From contig JAQTWR010000012.1 of NCBI GenBank assembly GCA_028689195.1, positions 1 through 15,897 of the forward strand: 15,897 bases of DNA, written 5' to 3'. The translations under genes and the position numbers were made by a program. The notes beneath the pieces were generated by a model. That model worked only from the letters and a program-made list of their open reading frames with translations. It had not been told where the DNA came from and did not search any database. The number at the start of each line of letters is the position of its first letter. Position 1 is the stretch's first letter. This DNA is from Anaerolineales bacterium (GTDB lineage Bacteria; Chloroflexota; Anaerolineae; Anaerolineales; Villigracilaceae). Below are positions 1-6,818 of this stretch, in pieces.

Positions 1-76
1 TACGCGCTTTGAACATGTCGCCCTGAGTAAAACCACCGCGCAAAAAGAAACGCGGTTCAAAGCGAAAGGAACAAAA

Positions 77-272
77 GATTCAGCCACGAATTACGCGGAT
101 TATCACGGATAGATTTAAAAATTCGCGCAAATTAGCGAAATCCGCGGCAAAAACGGTTTTGAATTTCCTTGTTCCTTAGTAGCGGAGCGAAGGGTCTCTG
201 AGATAATCGGAGAGATTCTCACCTGCCCTAGCGGGCGGCGCCAGGGTCGCTTCGCTCAGAATGACATTGCAT
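77..272. repeat. Non-coding leader region with dispersed-repeat-like dyads
   Basis: The first 319 bases hold no convincing gene. Two repeat-like blocks are visible. The first, about 77-146, begins with CCACGAATTACGCGGAT and contains the inverted pair CGCGGATT (94-101) and AATCCGCG (139-146). The second, about 175-272, contains the inverted pair GAGCGAAG (185-192) and CTTCGCTC (250-257). It ends in the phrase CGCTTCGCTCAGAATGACA. A further perfect 10-bp dyad, CGCTTTGAAC (5-14) and GTTCAAAGCG (55-64), sits at the window edge and could belong to the end of an upstream gene outside the window. Phrases like these recur between genes in many environmental bacterial genomes, and similar blocks appear elsewhere in this window. 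Their function is unknown. Confidence 0.5.
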
Positions 273-319
273 AAGGCGAGATAATTATTTTTGCGTCGTC
301 ATAAGGAGACTGATTGAAT

Positions 320-721
320 ATGAACAACAAAGCCTTTCTCTACATCGGCGGGGGAATTTTAGGATTGGTCGGTCTGTGTTTATTTGGATACGGATTCATT
401 CTGATTCTTGGTTCAACGTCCAACACGGGGAGCGCGTCGTGGCTTGGATACGGAGTTGGATTCAGCGCCGCGAGTTTGCTCCTCATCGCGGTTGGAGTCT
501 GGCTCATCGTGACCGCAGCCAAATCGAAACAGCCGCAAGCCGCGCAAAATATCACCTATAAAGTTGACCTGCCCGCGCAGACAAAAATCGAAGAGATGAA
601 GTGCCGCAGTTGCGGCGGAAGCCTGAAAGCGGATAATATCAAAATGCTGGCGGGCGCGCCGACTGTGGAATGTCCATTTTGCGGAACGACGTATCAGTTA
701 ACTGAAGAACCGAAGTGGTAG
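320..721 (+). CDS. Two-helix membrane protein with C-terminal zinc ribbon
   Basis: This 133-residue protein has two predicted membrane helices (about 7-30 and 45-66). A cytoplasmic-type zinc ribbon follows, with CxxC pairs at C95/C98 and C118/C121. I do not recognise a named family; its biochemical role is unknown. I chose ATG 320, which lies 11 bases after AAGGAG at 303-308; a TTG at 314 in the same frame is the alternative and has a tighter 5-base spacing. The next gene starts 32 bases after the stop, so the two are probably co-transcribed. The ribbon may bind zinc and mediate protein contacts at the membrane, but this is inference from the Cys pattern only. Confidence 0.8.
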   Translation: MNNKAFLYIGGGILGLVGLCLFGYGFILILGSTSNTGSASWLGYGVGFSAASLLLIAVGVWLIVTAAKSKQPQAAQNITYKVDLPAQTKIEEMKCRSCGGSLKADNIKMLAGAPTVECPFCGTTYQLTEEPKW

Positions 722-753
722 AAAAGTTTGAAAGTTAAAACGTTGGAGGCTGC

Positions 754-2424
754 ATGAAGAAAATCTTTTTAATTACGTTGGCTATTTTGTTGACGCTGGG
801 AATTACCGCAAACGTCTCTGCGCAGAGTTCGTACCTGTTCAGCGTGGATAAAGAAGACGTGAATGTTTATTGGAACGCCGACGGTTCTCAAAGTTTGGAT
901 TACGTTTGGGTATTTACCAATGACGCCAACGGACATCCGATTGACTTTGTAGACGTGGGTATGCCCAACGGCAATTTCGATATGAACACCGTCAGCGCGG
1001 ATGTTAACGGAAACGCGGCGAGCGTTTCAACCAGCGATTATCAAGGCAGCGGAACGGGTTTCGCGGTTGTGATGGATTCGCAAACCATCGGCGCGGGCGC
1101 AAGCGGAACCATCCACGTTTATGTTGGCAGAATCACGGGCGTACTCTATCCCGATAGCGGTGATAGCGCGTATGCCAGCGGCGTGTTTGCTCCAGCCTAT
1201 TTCGGCTCGCAATATGTGAGCGGAACTACCGCGCTCACAATGACTTTCCATTTGCCGCCAGATATGAACGAAAACGAACCGCGCTGGCACGCAGCCCCCG
1301 GCGGATTTCCGTCCGAGCCGCAGGCAGGATATGACGCGGAGAATCGCGTCACCTACACATGGTATTCGCCAAGCGCAAGCGCGTCAGAGCAATATACATT
1401 CGGCGCGTCTTTTCCCGCTTCGTATGTCCCCGAGGACGCAGTCATTCGCACGTCCGCGCTCGACGCAATCGTCGGCATGTTCGCGGCGTTTTTTGGCTTT
1501 GTCGCGTCTTCTTTGCCTTGCCTGATTTTTATCGCGATATTCATTGGCTCTCCCGTTTTGAGTATTATCCAAGCCAATCGGCGCAAGTTGAAATATCTGC
1601 CGCCCAAAGTTTCGATTGAAGGTCATGGAATTAAACGCGGATTGACCGCCGTCGAATCCGCGATCTTGATGGAGCAGCCGCTCGATAAAGTGATGACCAT
1701 GACGCTGTTCAGCGTCATCAAAAAAAACGCGGCGTCGGTGAAAACGCGCGACCCGTTAGAAATCGAAAGCGTGCAGCCCTTGCCCGAAACTTTGCACGAC
1801 TATGAGCGCAACTTCCTCAAAGCGTTCAAAATCCCCGATAAGAAATTGCGGCAGGAAGCGCTGGAAACCATGATGGTCGGCTTGGTGAAAAACGTCGCCG
1901 AAAAGATGCGCGGATTTAGCCGCAAAGAAACGCTCGATTACTATAAAGCCATCATGGAAAAAGCCTGGCAGCAGGTCGAAACCGCCGATACGCCCGAAGT
2001 CAAAAGCCAGAAATTTGAAGAGGCGCTCGAATGGACAATGCTCGATAAAGATTACGATGACCGCACGCGCCGCGTTTTCCGCGGACCCGTGTATGTGCCG
2101 ATGTGGTGGGGACGCTATGACCCGGCATATCGCCCCGCATCTTCCGGAGGACAAGCCGCGCCAGTTAGTATGCCGTCTTCGAGCGGGAAGCAGGGTTTAC
2201 CCGGCGCGGACTTCGCCGCATCAATGGTGACGGGCGTGCAGACCTTCTCGCAAAAAGTCATCGGCAATATAAATACGTTCACCGGAAAAGTGACGGGAGC
2301 GACCAATCCTCCGCCAAAGCCCAGTTCGAGCGGTCGTCGCGGCGGCGGGGGCGGCGGACGTTCCTGCGCTTGCGCGTGCGCCTGTGCGGGTTGCGCGTGC
2401 GCGTGCGCCGGCGGAGGAAGGTAA
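754..2424 (+). CDS. DUF2207-like membrane protein with Cys-Ala repeat tail
   Basis: The 556-residue product starts at an ATG preceded by GGAGG. A signal peptide (1-23, likely cut after VSA) leads a beta-rich extracellular domain (about 24-230). A long hydrophobic stretch follows (about 238-272). The rest is mostly cytoplasmic-looking and contains a GLTAVESAILME segment typical of the helical part of DUF2207-type proteins. A Ser/Gly-rich linker then leads to six glycines, RS, and a tail with seven cysteines (538, 540, 542, 544, 547, 549, 551), nearly all alternating with alanine and closing in AGGGR. If the hydrophobic stretch is one helix, the tail lies in the cytosol, where the downstream radical SAM enzyme would be. 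I infer the tail is that enzyme's substrate. It could instead bind metal or be a low-complexity end of no special function. Confidence 0.75.
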   Translation: MKKIFLITLAILLTLGITANVSAQSSYLFSVDKEDVNVYWNADGSQSLDYVWVFTNDANGHPIDFVDVGMPNGNFDMNTVSADVNGNAASVSTSDYQGSGTGFAVVMDSQTIGAGASGTIHVYVGRITGVLYPDSGDSAYASGVFAPAYFGSQYVSGTTALTMTFHLPPDMNENEPRWHAAPGGFPSEPQAGYDAENRVTYTWYSPSASASEQYTFGASFPASYVPEDAVIRTSALDAIVGMFAAFFGFVASSLPCLIFIAIFIGSPVLSIIQANRRKLKYLPPKVSIEGHGIKRGLTAVESAILMEQPLDKVMTMTLFSVIKKNAASVKTRDPLEIESVQPLPETLHDYERNFLKAFKIPDKKLRQEALETMMVGLVKNVAEKMRGFSRKETLDYYKAIMEKAWQQVETADTPEVKSQKFEEALEWTMLDKDYDDRTRRVFRGPVYVPMWWGRYDPAYRPASSGGQAAPVSMPSSSGKQGLPGADFAASMVTGVQTFSQKVIGNINTFTGKVTGATNPPPKPSSSGRRGGGGGGRSCACACACAGCACACAGGGR

Positions 2425-2429
2425 AAAGA

Positions 2430-2453
2430 AAAGGATGAATTGTGAAGGATGAA
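2430..2453 (+). repeat. Short GGATGAA-type repeat between genes
   Basis: The gap before the radical SAM gene contains AAGGATGAA and GAAGGATGAA, separated by a few bases. The complementary phrase CATCCTTCATCCTT occurs in several copies inside queG (15147-15181). These look like members of one simple dispersed repeat family. The copy here lies just upstream of the ribosome binding region (AAGGTG) of the next gene. Confidence 0.45.
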
Positions 2454-2466
2454 AAAAAGGTGATGT

Positions 2467-3822
2467 ATGAGTTTATTGAGCGAATTATTTAATCGTAAAT
2501 CGGAAATTGGAAATCTAAAATTCGGACTCTATCACTACCTCCGCGAAGACGCGCATGAAAAATCTCGCATTCATTTACGCATTGATCCCGATGGACACGG
2601 CACGCTGATTGTCAACGCCAGCAGCGTCATGCACTTGAATCCCACCGCGGCGTTGATGGCGTATTTGATTCTGGAAGAAGTCGAAGAAAAACGGGCAATC
2701 AAGATCATTCAAAAACAATATCGCGTTTCAGAGAAACAGGCGCGCAAAGATATTTCTGAATTCAGAATTCAGATTTCAGAATTACTACGCCCCGACGGCG
2801 CTTGTCCTATTCACGAACTCGACCTTGAAACCGTCATGCCGTTCAGCGCGCGTCCAACCGCCCCATATAGAATGGACCTGGCGCTCACCTATCGCTGCAA
2901 CAACGATTGCGCGCATTGTTATAACGCGCGCGAAAGAAATTTCCCCGAGTTGACGACCGAGCAATGGAAACTTGCGCTCGATAAACTCTGTGATTTGGGC
3001 GTGCCGCACATCGTCTTCACCGGCGGAGAATCCACGCTGCGAAACGACCTGCCCGAATTAATCCGTCACGCCGAAGCCAACGGACAGATCACAGGACTCA
3101 ACACCAACGCGCGGCGATTGGCGGATATGAATTACGTCAATCAACTCGTAGACGCGGGACTCGATCACGTTCAAATTACGGTCGAATCCTGCGACGAAGA
3201 AATCCACGACGCGATGATGCAATCCAAGGGCGCGTTCAAACAAACCATCCAGGGTTTGAAAAATGTTTTGGATAGCAAACTATATGTGATGACCAATACC
3301 ACCATGCTCAAATCAAACGTCCACAAAATTCCCGAAACGCTGGACTTTCTCGCGGAACTCGGCGTACCGACCATCGGGCTGAACGCGCTGATCTATTCGG
3401 GGCATGGACTGACGGTGGGAACGGGGCTGCGCGAAAGCGAATTGCAGCCCATCCTCAATATGGCTGTGGAAAAAACCTCCGCGCGCGGACAAAAACTCAT
3501 CTGGTATACGCCCACGCAATATTGCAACTTCGACCCCACGCAAAGCAACCTCGGCGTGAAAGGCTGCACCGCCGCGCTGTACAGCATGTGCATTGAATCA
3601 AATGGAGATGTGCTGCCCTGCCAGTCATATTATCAATCGCTGGGAAATTTCCTCGCCGACTCATGGGATTCGATTTGGAATCACCCCCTATCCACGCAGT
3701 TGCGCGAACGCCAGAACCTGCCTTTCAAATGCGAAACCTGTTCCCTTGTCGCGGAATGCGGCGGCGGATGTCCCTTACAGTTCGAAGGCGCCGGAGTCCA
3801 AAATCTCCCAATTTTGGCGTAA
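2467..3822 (+). CDS. PqqD-radical SAM-SPASM peptide-modifying enzyme
   Basis: The 451-residue protein has three parts. Residues about 20-110 form a PqqD-like region (LIVNASSVMHLNPTAA, then a helical part), the type of domain that recognises RiPP precursor peptides. The radical SAM core has C144-x3-C148-x2-C151 for the SAM-binding 4Fe-4S cluster, and TGGE at 185-188. The C-terminal SPASM region supplies seven cysteines (367, 375, 385, 422, 425, 431, 435) in the usual GDVLPC...CxxC...CGGGC order, enough for auxiliary clusters. SPASM enzymes of this type commonly alter peptides, often at Cys residues. The gene follows the Cys-tail protein by 42 bases, which makes that protein the obvious substrate candidate. 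The last residues are encoded by a hairpin-forming repeat. Family assignment is strong; substrate and chemistry are inferred. Confidence 0.92.
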   Translation: MSLLSELFNRKSEIGNLKFGLYHYLREDAHEKSRIHLRIDPDGHGTLIVNASSVMHLNPTAALMAYLILEEVEEKRAIKIIQKQYRVSEKQARKDISEFRIQISELLRPDGACPIHELDLETVMPFSARPTAPYRMDLALTYRCNNDCAHCYNARERNFPELTTEQWKLALDKLCDLGVPHIVFTGGESTLRNDLPELIRHAEANGQITGLNTNARRLADMNYVNQLVDAGLDHVQITVESCDEEIHDAMMQSKGAFKQTIQGLKNVLDSKLYVMTNTTMLKSNVHKIPETLDFLAELGVPTIGLNALIYSGHGLTVGTGLRESELQPILNMAVEKTSARGQKLIWYTPTQYCNFDPTQSNLGVKGCTAALYSMCIESNGDVLPCQSYYQSLGNFLADSWDSIWNHPLSTQLRERQNLPFKCETCSLVAECGGGCPLQFEGAGVQNLPILA

Positions 3823-3852
3823 CGGTTCAAAGTCTGGAGACTTTGGACTCCG
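3792..3852 (+). repeat. Inverted repeat spanning the rSAM stop codon
   Basis: Arms at 3792-3808 and 3836-3852 are complementary over 17 bases with one mismatch. Each arm can also take part in a local hairpin: CCAAAAT (3798-3804) with ATTTTGG (3811-3817), and CAAAGTC (3828-3834) with GACTTTG (3839-3845). The long stem and the two short stems cannot form together. The stop codon of the radical SAM gene (3820-3822) lies in the loop of the long stem. The next gene's ribosome site begins at 3861. No T-run follows, so a simple terminator is unlikely. The element may be an mRNA-stability or attenuator structure, or a REP-like repeat. Confidence 0.75.
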
Positions 3853-3870
3853 ATAAATAAAAGGAAAACC

Positions 3871-4212
3871 ATGACCGACCACGAATGGATTAAAGAATTT
3901 CCCGCCGCAATCACCGTCTGCGACCCCGAAGGAATCATCCTCGAGATGAACGACAAAGCCGCAAAGACTTTTGAAAAAGACGGCGGATATAAATTGCTCG
4001 GCATGAACATGCTCGATTGCCATCCCGACCCCGCGCGGGAAAAAACTGAAAGACTGCTCGCCGCGCGCGTCAAGAACGCATACACCATCGAAAAGAACGG
4101 CGTGAAAAAGATGATATTCCAATCCCCTTGGTATAAAAATAACGAATACGCGGGTTTCGTGGAACTCTCGCTTGAAATTCCATTTGAAATGCCGCATTTT
4201 GTTAGAACGTAA
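3871..4212 (+). CDS. Stand-alone PAS domain protein
   Basis: This 113-residue protein is essentially a single PAS fold. It opens with FPAAITVCDPEGIILEMND, the usual strand-turn-strand start of a PAS domain, and ends with a YAGFVELSLEI strand. A CHP motif (C50, H51, P52) in the central helical part resembles the PAS domain found at the end of DUF438 proteins. There is no kinase, cyclase or DNA-binding domain, so it may sense a ligand or redox state and pass this on by protein contact. AAGGA lies five bases before the ATG. It follows the radical SAM gene and precedes the membrane-anchored gene by only 12 bases, so it belongs to the cluster. Any ligand (flavin, heme or metabolite) is unknown. 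Confidence 0.82.
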   Translation: MTDHEWIKEFPAAITVCDPEGIILEMNDKAAKTFEKDGGYKLLGMNMLDCHPDPAREKTERLLAARVKNAYTIEKNGVKKMIFQSPWYKNNEYAGFVELSLEIPFEMPHFVRT

Positions 4213-4224
4213 TTCATCTTGTTT

Positions 4225-5232
4225 ATGGAAATCGCCTACCTTATCGCCTTCCCCGACCCCGACGACGGCAACGCCCCGCCCCCTGAAAAATTCAAGGGGC
4301 TGAAAGACGCGCCGTATTTTGAACCGATTGACATTGAACTCGTCACGCTCGGCGAAGAAACTATCATCATCGAAGAACGCGCTATATCCATTGTCCGTCA
4401 GCGTTACGACGGGCGCGTGCAAATGATCGAGTGCCGTTTTGAATTAAAAAATCCTCTTGCAGCTTCGATCTTACAGGAACGCGCAAAAATAGAAGCCGCG
4501 CTTCAAAGCCACTTTATTCCCGCGCCAATGCGTCAAAGCGGATTGTTCGAAGAATACACAATTCTGCTCGTCAAAGAAGCAAAGCCAACGCCTGAAAAAT
4601 GGCTCGACAAAAACGCGGCGGAACTTTCAAGATTCATCCGCTCGCAGCGGGAAACGCTCGACAAAGAAGAAATCAACGAAATCCTGAGCTCGCGCACGCG
4701 CTACTCCGCGCACGAACTCACCCTCGTAGATTGGGAAGGCGCGGTCATCATCGCCCCCAATGGAGATTTTCAATCCGACGTCGCGCTGCTCAAAATCGGC
4801 AATTACCAACTTCTGCGCTACCGCATGTTGGATCAAACCATCGAAAAAATGCTCGATAAACTCAACGAAGCATTTTTCAAAAACAAACGCCGTCCGCGCC
4901 CCACGCGCGGCATGTTGCGCCAGATCGCCGAACACAGGCTTGAGGTCATGCTCGACTTTGAACGCGCCGAACAATACATGCTGCTCATCGGCGATTGGTA
5001 CACGTCCAAACTCTATGAAGCCATTCAAACCGAGCTCTACTTAAAAGATTGGAAAGAAAGCGTCAAGTCAAAACTTGACAATCTCGAAAATATCGTCGAA
5101 ACCATCAAAGACAACTTCAGCGTTTCAATGGAAGTATTGATGGATCGCATCCAGATGTTCGGATGGGTCATTCTGCTGATTGGCTACATCTACTTGTATT
5201 TTCTCGACGCGGGCTGGATCAAGTTCCCTTAA
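4225..5232 (+). CDS. Coiled-coil protein with C-terminal membrane anchor
   Basis: I do not recognise this family with confidence. The 335-residue product begins MEIAYLIAF and has an alpha/beta N-terminal half. It continues with LLKIGNYQLLRYRMLDQTIEKMLDKLNEAFF, a long helical stretch, and a coiled-coil-like segment KLDNLENIVETIKDN. A single membrane helix (about 308-327) ends the protein. The order of a long helical bundle and a final membrane anchor recalls RMND1/RMD1 (DUF155) proteins and, more distantly, CorA-type proteins; this is a loose resemblance. Translation may start at ATG 4225 or at TTG 4219 in the same frame. No clear ribosome site is visible, and the start lies 12 bases after the PAS gene's stop, so coupling is likely. 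The anchor would place it at the membrane beside the Cys-tail protein. Confidence 0.7.
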   Translation: MEIAYLIAFPDPDDGNAPPPEKFKGLKDAPYFEPIDIELVTLGEETIIIEERAISIVRQRYDGRVQMIECRFELKNPLAASILQERAKIEAALQSHFIPAPMRQSGLFEEYTILLVKEAKPTPEKWLDKNAAELSRFIRSQRETLDKEEINEILSSRTRYSAHELTLVDWEGAVIIAPNGDFQSDVALLKIGNYQLLRYRMLDQTIEKMLDKLNEAFFKNKRRPRPTRGMLRQIAEHRLEVMLDFERAEQYMLLIGDWYTSKLYEAIQTELYLKDWKESVKSKLDNLENIVETIKDNFSVSMEVLMDRIQMFGWVILLIGYIYLYFLDAGWIKFP

Positions 5233-5332
5233 CCGCAATAACCGCGTCGCGCCCGCGCAGTTAAGATTTGAAATCAAAGGAATCCCGTCGCTGTAAATCA
5301 AGACGCGACGCATTAGATTTAAGGAGAATCCC

Positions 5333-6472
5333 ATGAACCTCTTTGAGCAAATTTCAAACCGTTTTTCAAAAGTTGCGCCATTGCCTGCAGGCGCGCATCA
5401 AATGCAATCCGCCGCAGATGAAAAACCGTACCGTCTTCACTTGCGCCTGCAAAAGGACGGTTCGGGCATTCTCATCCTCAACGCGTCCACCGTGCTGCAG
5501 CTCAACCCCACCGCCGCCGAATACGCCTTTCACTTCATCAAAGGCACAAATCGCGAAGAAGCCGCAAAACAAATTTCAAAACGCTATCGGGTGGATAAGA
5601 AAACCGCGCTCGCAGATTTTGACTCCTTCGCCGATAGAATCGAAACCCTCATTCATACCTCCGATCTCGATCCCGCGTCTTTCCTCGACTTTGAAAGGGT
5701 CGCCCCGCACTCGAGCGATTCCACGCTTCGATTGGATTGCGCCATCACCTACCGCCTGCCAGAATCTACGCGCGCCCAATACGCGCCCGTCAAGCGCGTT
5801 GACCGCGAACTCGCCACCGCAGAATGGCAAACGATTATGGACAAGGCGTGGCAGGCGGGCATTCCGCACATCGTATTCACAGGCGGCGAAGCGACGCTGC
5901 GCGAAGACCTGCTCATGCTGATTGACCACGCCGAAAAAAACGGGCAAGTCTGCGGATTATTGACGGACGGAATCAAACTCGCGGACAAAGAATATCTCGA
6001 TATGCTGCTGCAAACGGGGCTGGATCACGTCATGTTAATCCTGCAGCCGAGCGAACCAAAATCATGGCAAGCCATCGAAACCATCGTCCCGCAGGATTTA
6101 TTCCTGACCGTGCATCTCACGCTCGATAAAGAAAACGCAAACGAGGCGAAAAATCTGCTGCAAAAACTATCCGAACTTGGCGTTGAAAATATTTCACTCA
6201 GCGCAACCGAAACCGAATTGACCGATAAGTTAATGGAATTGCAAGAAACCGCCGGCGCGCTGGGGCTCGTCATCCGCTGGGACTTGCCCGTCCCCTACTC
6301 CGCGTCGCATCCCGTCGCGCTCGAAACCGTTGAAGAACATATCCCCGAAGGCGCAGGCAGAACATGGATGTACGTCGAACCAGACGGCGACGTGCTTCCC
6401 GCGCAAGGTCAGGCGGATAAGGTGTTGGGAAATTTGTTAAGAGACGAATGGCAAACTATTTTCAAACTATAG
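5333..6472 (+). CDS. PqqD-radical SAM-like pseudoenzyme without Cys ligands
   Basis: The 379-residue protein is a clear paralogue of the upstream radical SAM enzyme. Matching blocks include GILILNASTVLQLNPTAA in the PqqD-like part, GIPHIVFTGGEATLR, LIDHAEKNGQ, GLDHV, and DGDVLP followed by LGNLL. The cluster-binding CxxxCxxC is replaced by L142-x3-T146-x2-Q149 with the frame intact. In the SPASM part the aligned cysteines are Tyr and Ala, and the protein stops before the final Cys group. It cannot bind the SAM cluster in the normal way, so I expect no radical chemistry. Long intact reading, a good AAGGAG site (5321-5326) and conserved blocks argue for a maintained function, perhaps as a substrate-binding or regulatory partner of the active enzyme. 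The partner role is inference. Confidence 0.88.
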   Translation: MNLFEQISNRFSKVAPLPAGAHQMQSAADEKPYRLHLRLQKDGSGILILNASTVLQLNPTAAEYAFHFIKGTNREEAAKQISKRYRVDKKTALADFDSFADRIETLIHTSDLDPASFLDFERVAPHSSDSTLRLDCAITYRLPESTRAQYAPVKRVDRELATAEWQTIMDKAWQAGIPHIVFTGGEATLREDLLMLIDHAEKNGQVCGLLTDGIKLADKEYLDMLLQTGLDHVMLILQPSEPKSWQAIETIVPQDLFLTVHLTLDKENANEAKNLLQKLSELGVENISLSATETELTDKLMELQETAGALGLVIRWDLPVPYSASHPVALETVEEHIPEGAGRTWMYVEPDGDVLPAQGQADKVLGNLLRDEWQTIFKL

Positions 6473-6481
6473 GAGAAAAAA

Positions 6482-6646
6482 ATGGATAAGAAACTTACTT
6501 CGCTTGTACTGAAAGCCGTAGGAATGGCAATGGGAGTCGCCGTGGTGACGCTGGGGATTCTTCGCGCGGCGTCCAGCGATACGCAAATCACCCTGCTGGG
6601 CATTGGCTTATTCGCGCTGGGGCTTGCCGCGCTCAACGCAGAATAA
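6482..6646 (+). CDS. Small two-helix membrane protein
   Basis: This 54-residue open frame starts at ATG 6482. Its AGGAG site (6471-6475) overlaps the stop codon of the preceding pseudoenzyme gene, which strongly suggests coupled translation. The product starts MDKKLTSLVLKAVG and has two hydrophobic helices (about 8-28 and 36-51) rich in Gly and Ala, joined by a short polar turn (SSDTQ). It has no cysteine and no leader-like acidic region, so it does not look like a RiPP precursor. I do not recognise a family. A hairpin terminator follows shortly after, making it the last gene of the cluster. Confidence 0.75.
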   Translation: MDKKLTSLVLKAVGMAMGVAVVTLGILRAASSDTQITLLGIGLFALGLAALNAE

Positions 6647-6667
6647 AAGCGGGGAACGTGTTTAACG

Positions 6668-6712
6668 CAAAGACTCAAAGGTTATTTATGCTTTTGAGTC
6701 TTTGTCTATTTT
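6668..6712 (+). terminator. Hairpin terminator at end of the rSAM cluster
   Basis: CAAAGACTCAAA (6668-6679) pairs perfectly with TTTGAGTCTTTG (6693-6704), a 12-bp stem with a 13-base loop. It is followed by TCTATTTTT. The stem is AT-rich, so strength is uncertain, but its place after the last gene of the cluster and before a new promoter fits an intrinsic terminator. The arm wording (CGCAAAGACTCAAAG) also resembles the repeat at 10892-10950. Confidence 0.7.
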
Positions 6713-6743
6713 TGGTTAAATTAATCGCGCCCTTAAATACGCC

Positions 6744-6772
6744 AAGACAATTAACGGCTCATGTAGTATCAT
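6744..6772 (+). promoter_or_regulatory. Candidate sigma-70-type promoter
   Basis: AAGACA (6744-6749) and TATCAT (6767-6772) are separated by exactly 17 bases and match four and five of six consensus positions. Transcription would start near 6779, about 40 bases before the lipoprotein ATG. It lies after the preceding terminator, consistent with a new transcription unit. Confidence 0.5.
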
Positions 6773-6818
6773 ACGGCAATCTCAAAAGATTTCCCGCGCC
6801 ATAACCAAAGGAGGAAAT

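Noticed and set aside
2..109. Open frame at the window edge that could be the 3' end of an upstream gene
   Set aside because: It is only about 35 codons, resembles no family, and its last third is made of repeat wording; it may be the end of a gene outside the window but cannot be supported.
2341..2424. Cys-Ala tail as a product of frameshift or readthrough into non-coding DNA
   Set aside because: The frame is continuous from the signal peptide to a clean TAA, with a designed-looking Gly linker and closing GGGR, so a real tail is more likely.
3681..4422. Two long minus-strand open frames across the rSAM end, the PAS gene and the next gene
   Set aside because: They run opposite well-supported genes, have no ribosome sites and encode no recognisable domain; they are shadows caused by codon bias.
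5245..5311. GCGTCGCG and CGCGACGC as a possible operator or hairpin before the pseudo-rSAM gene
   Set aside because: Only eight bases pair over a long gap in GC-rich DNA, which is expected by chance.
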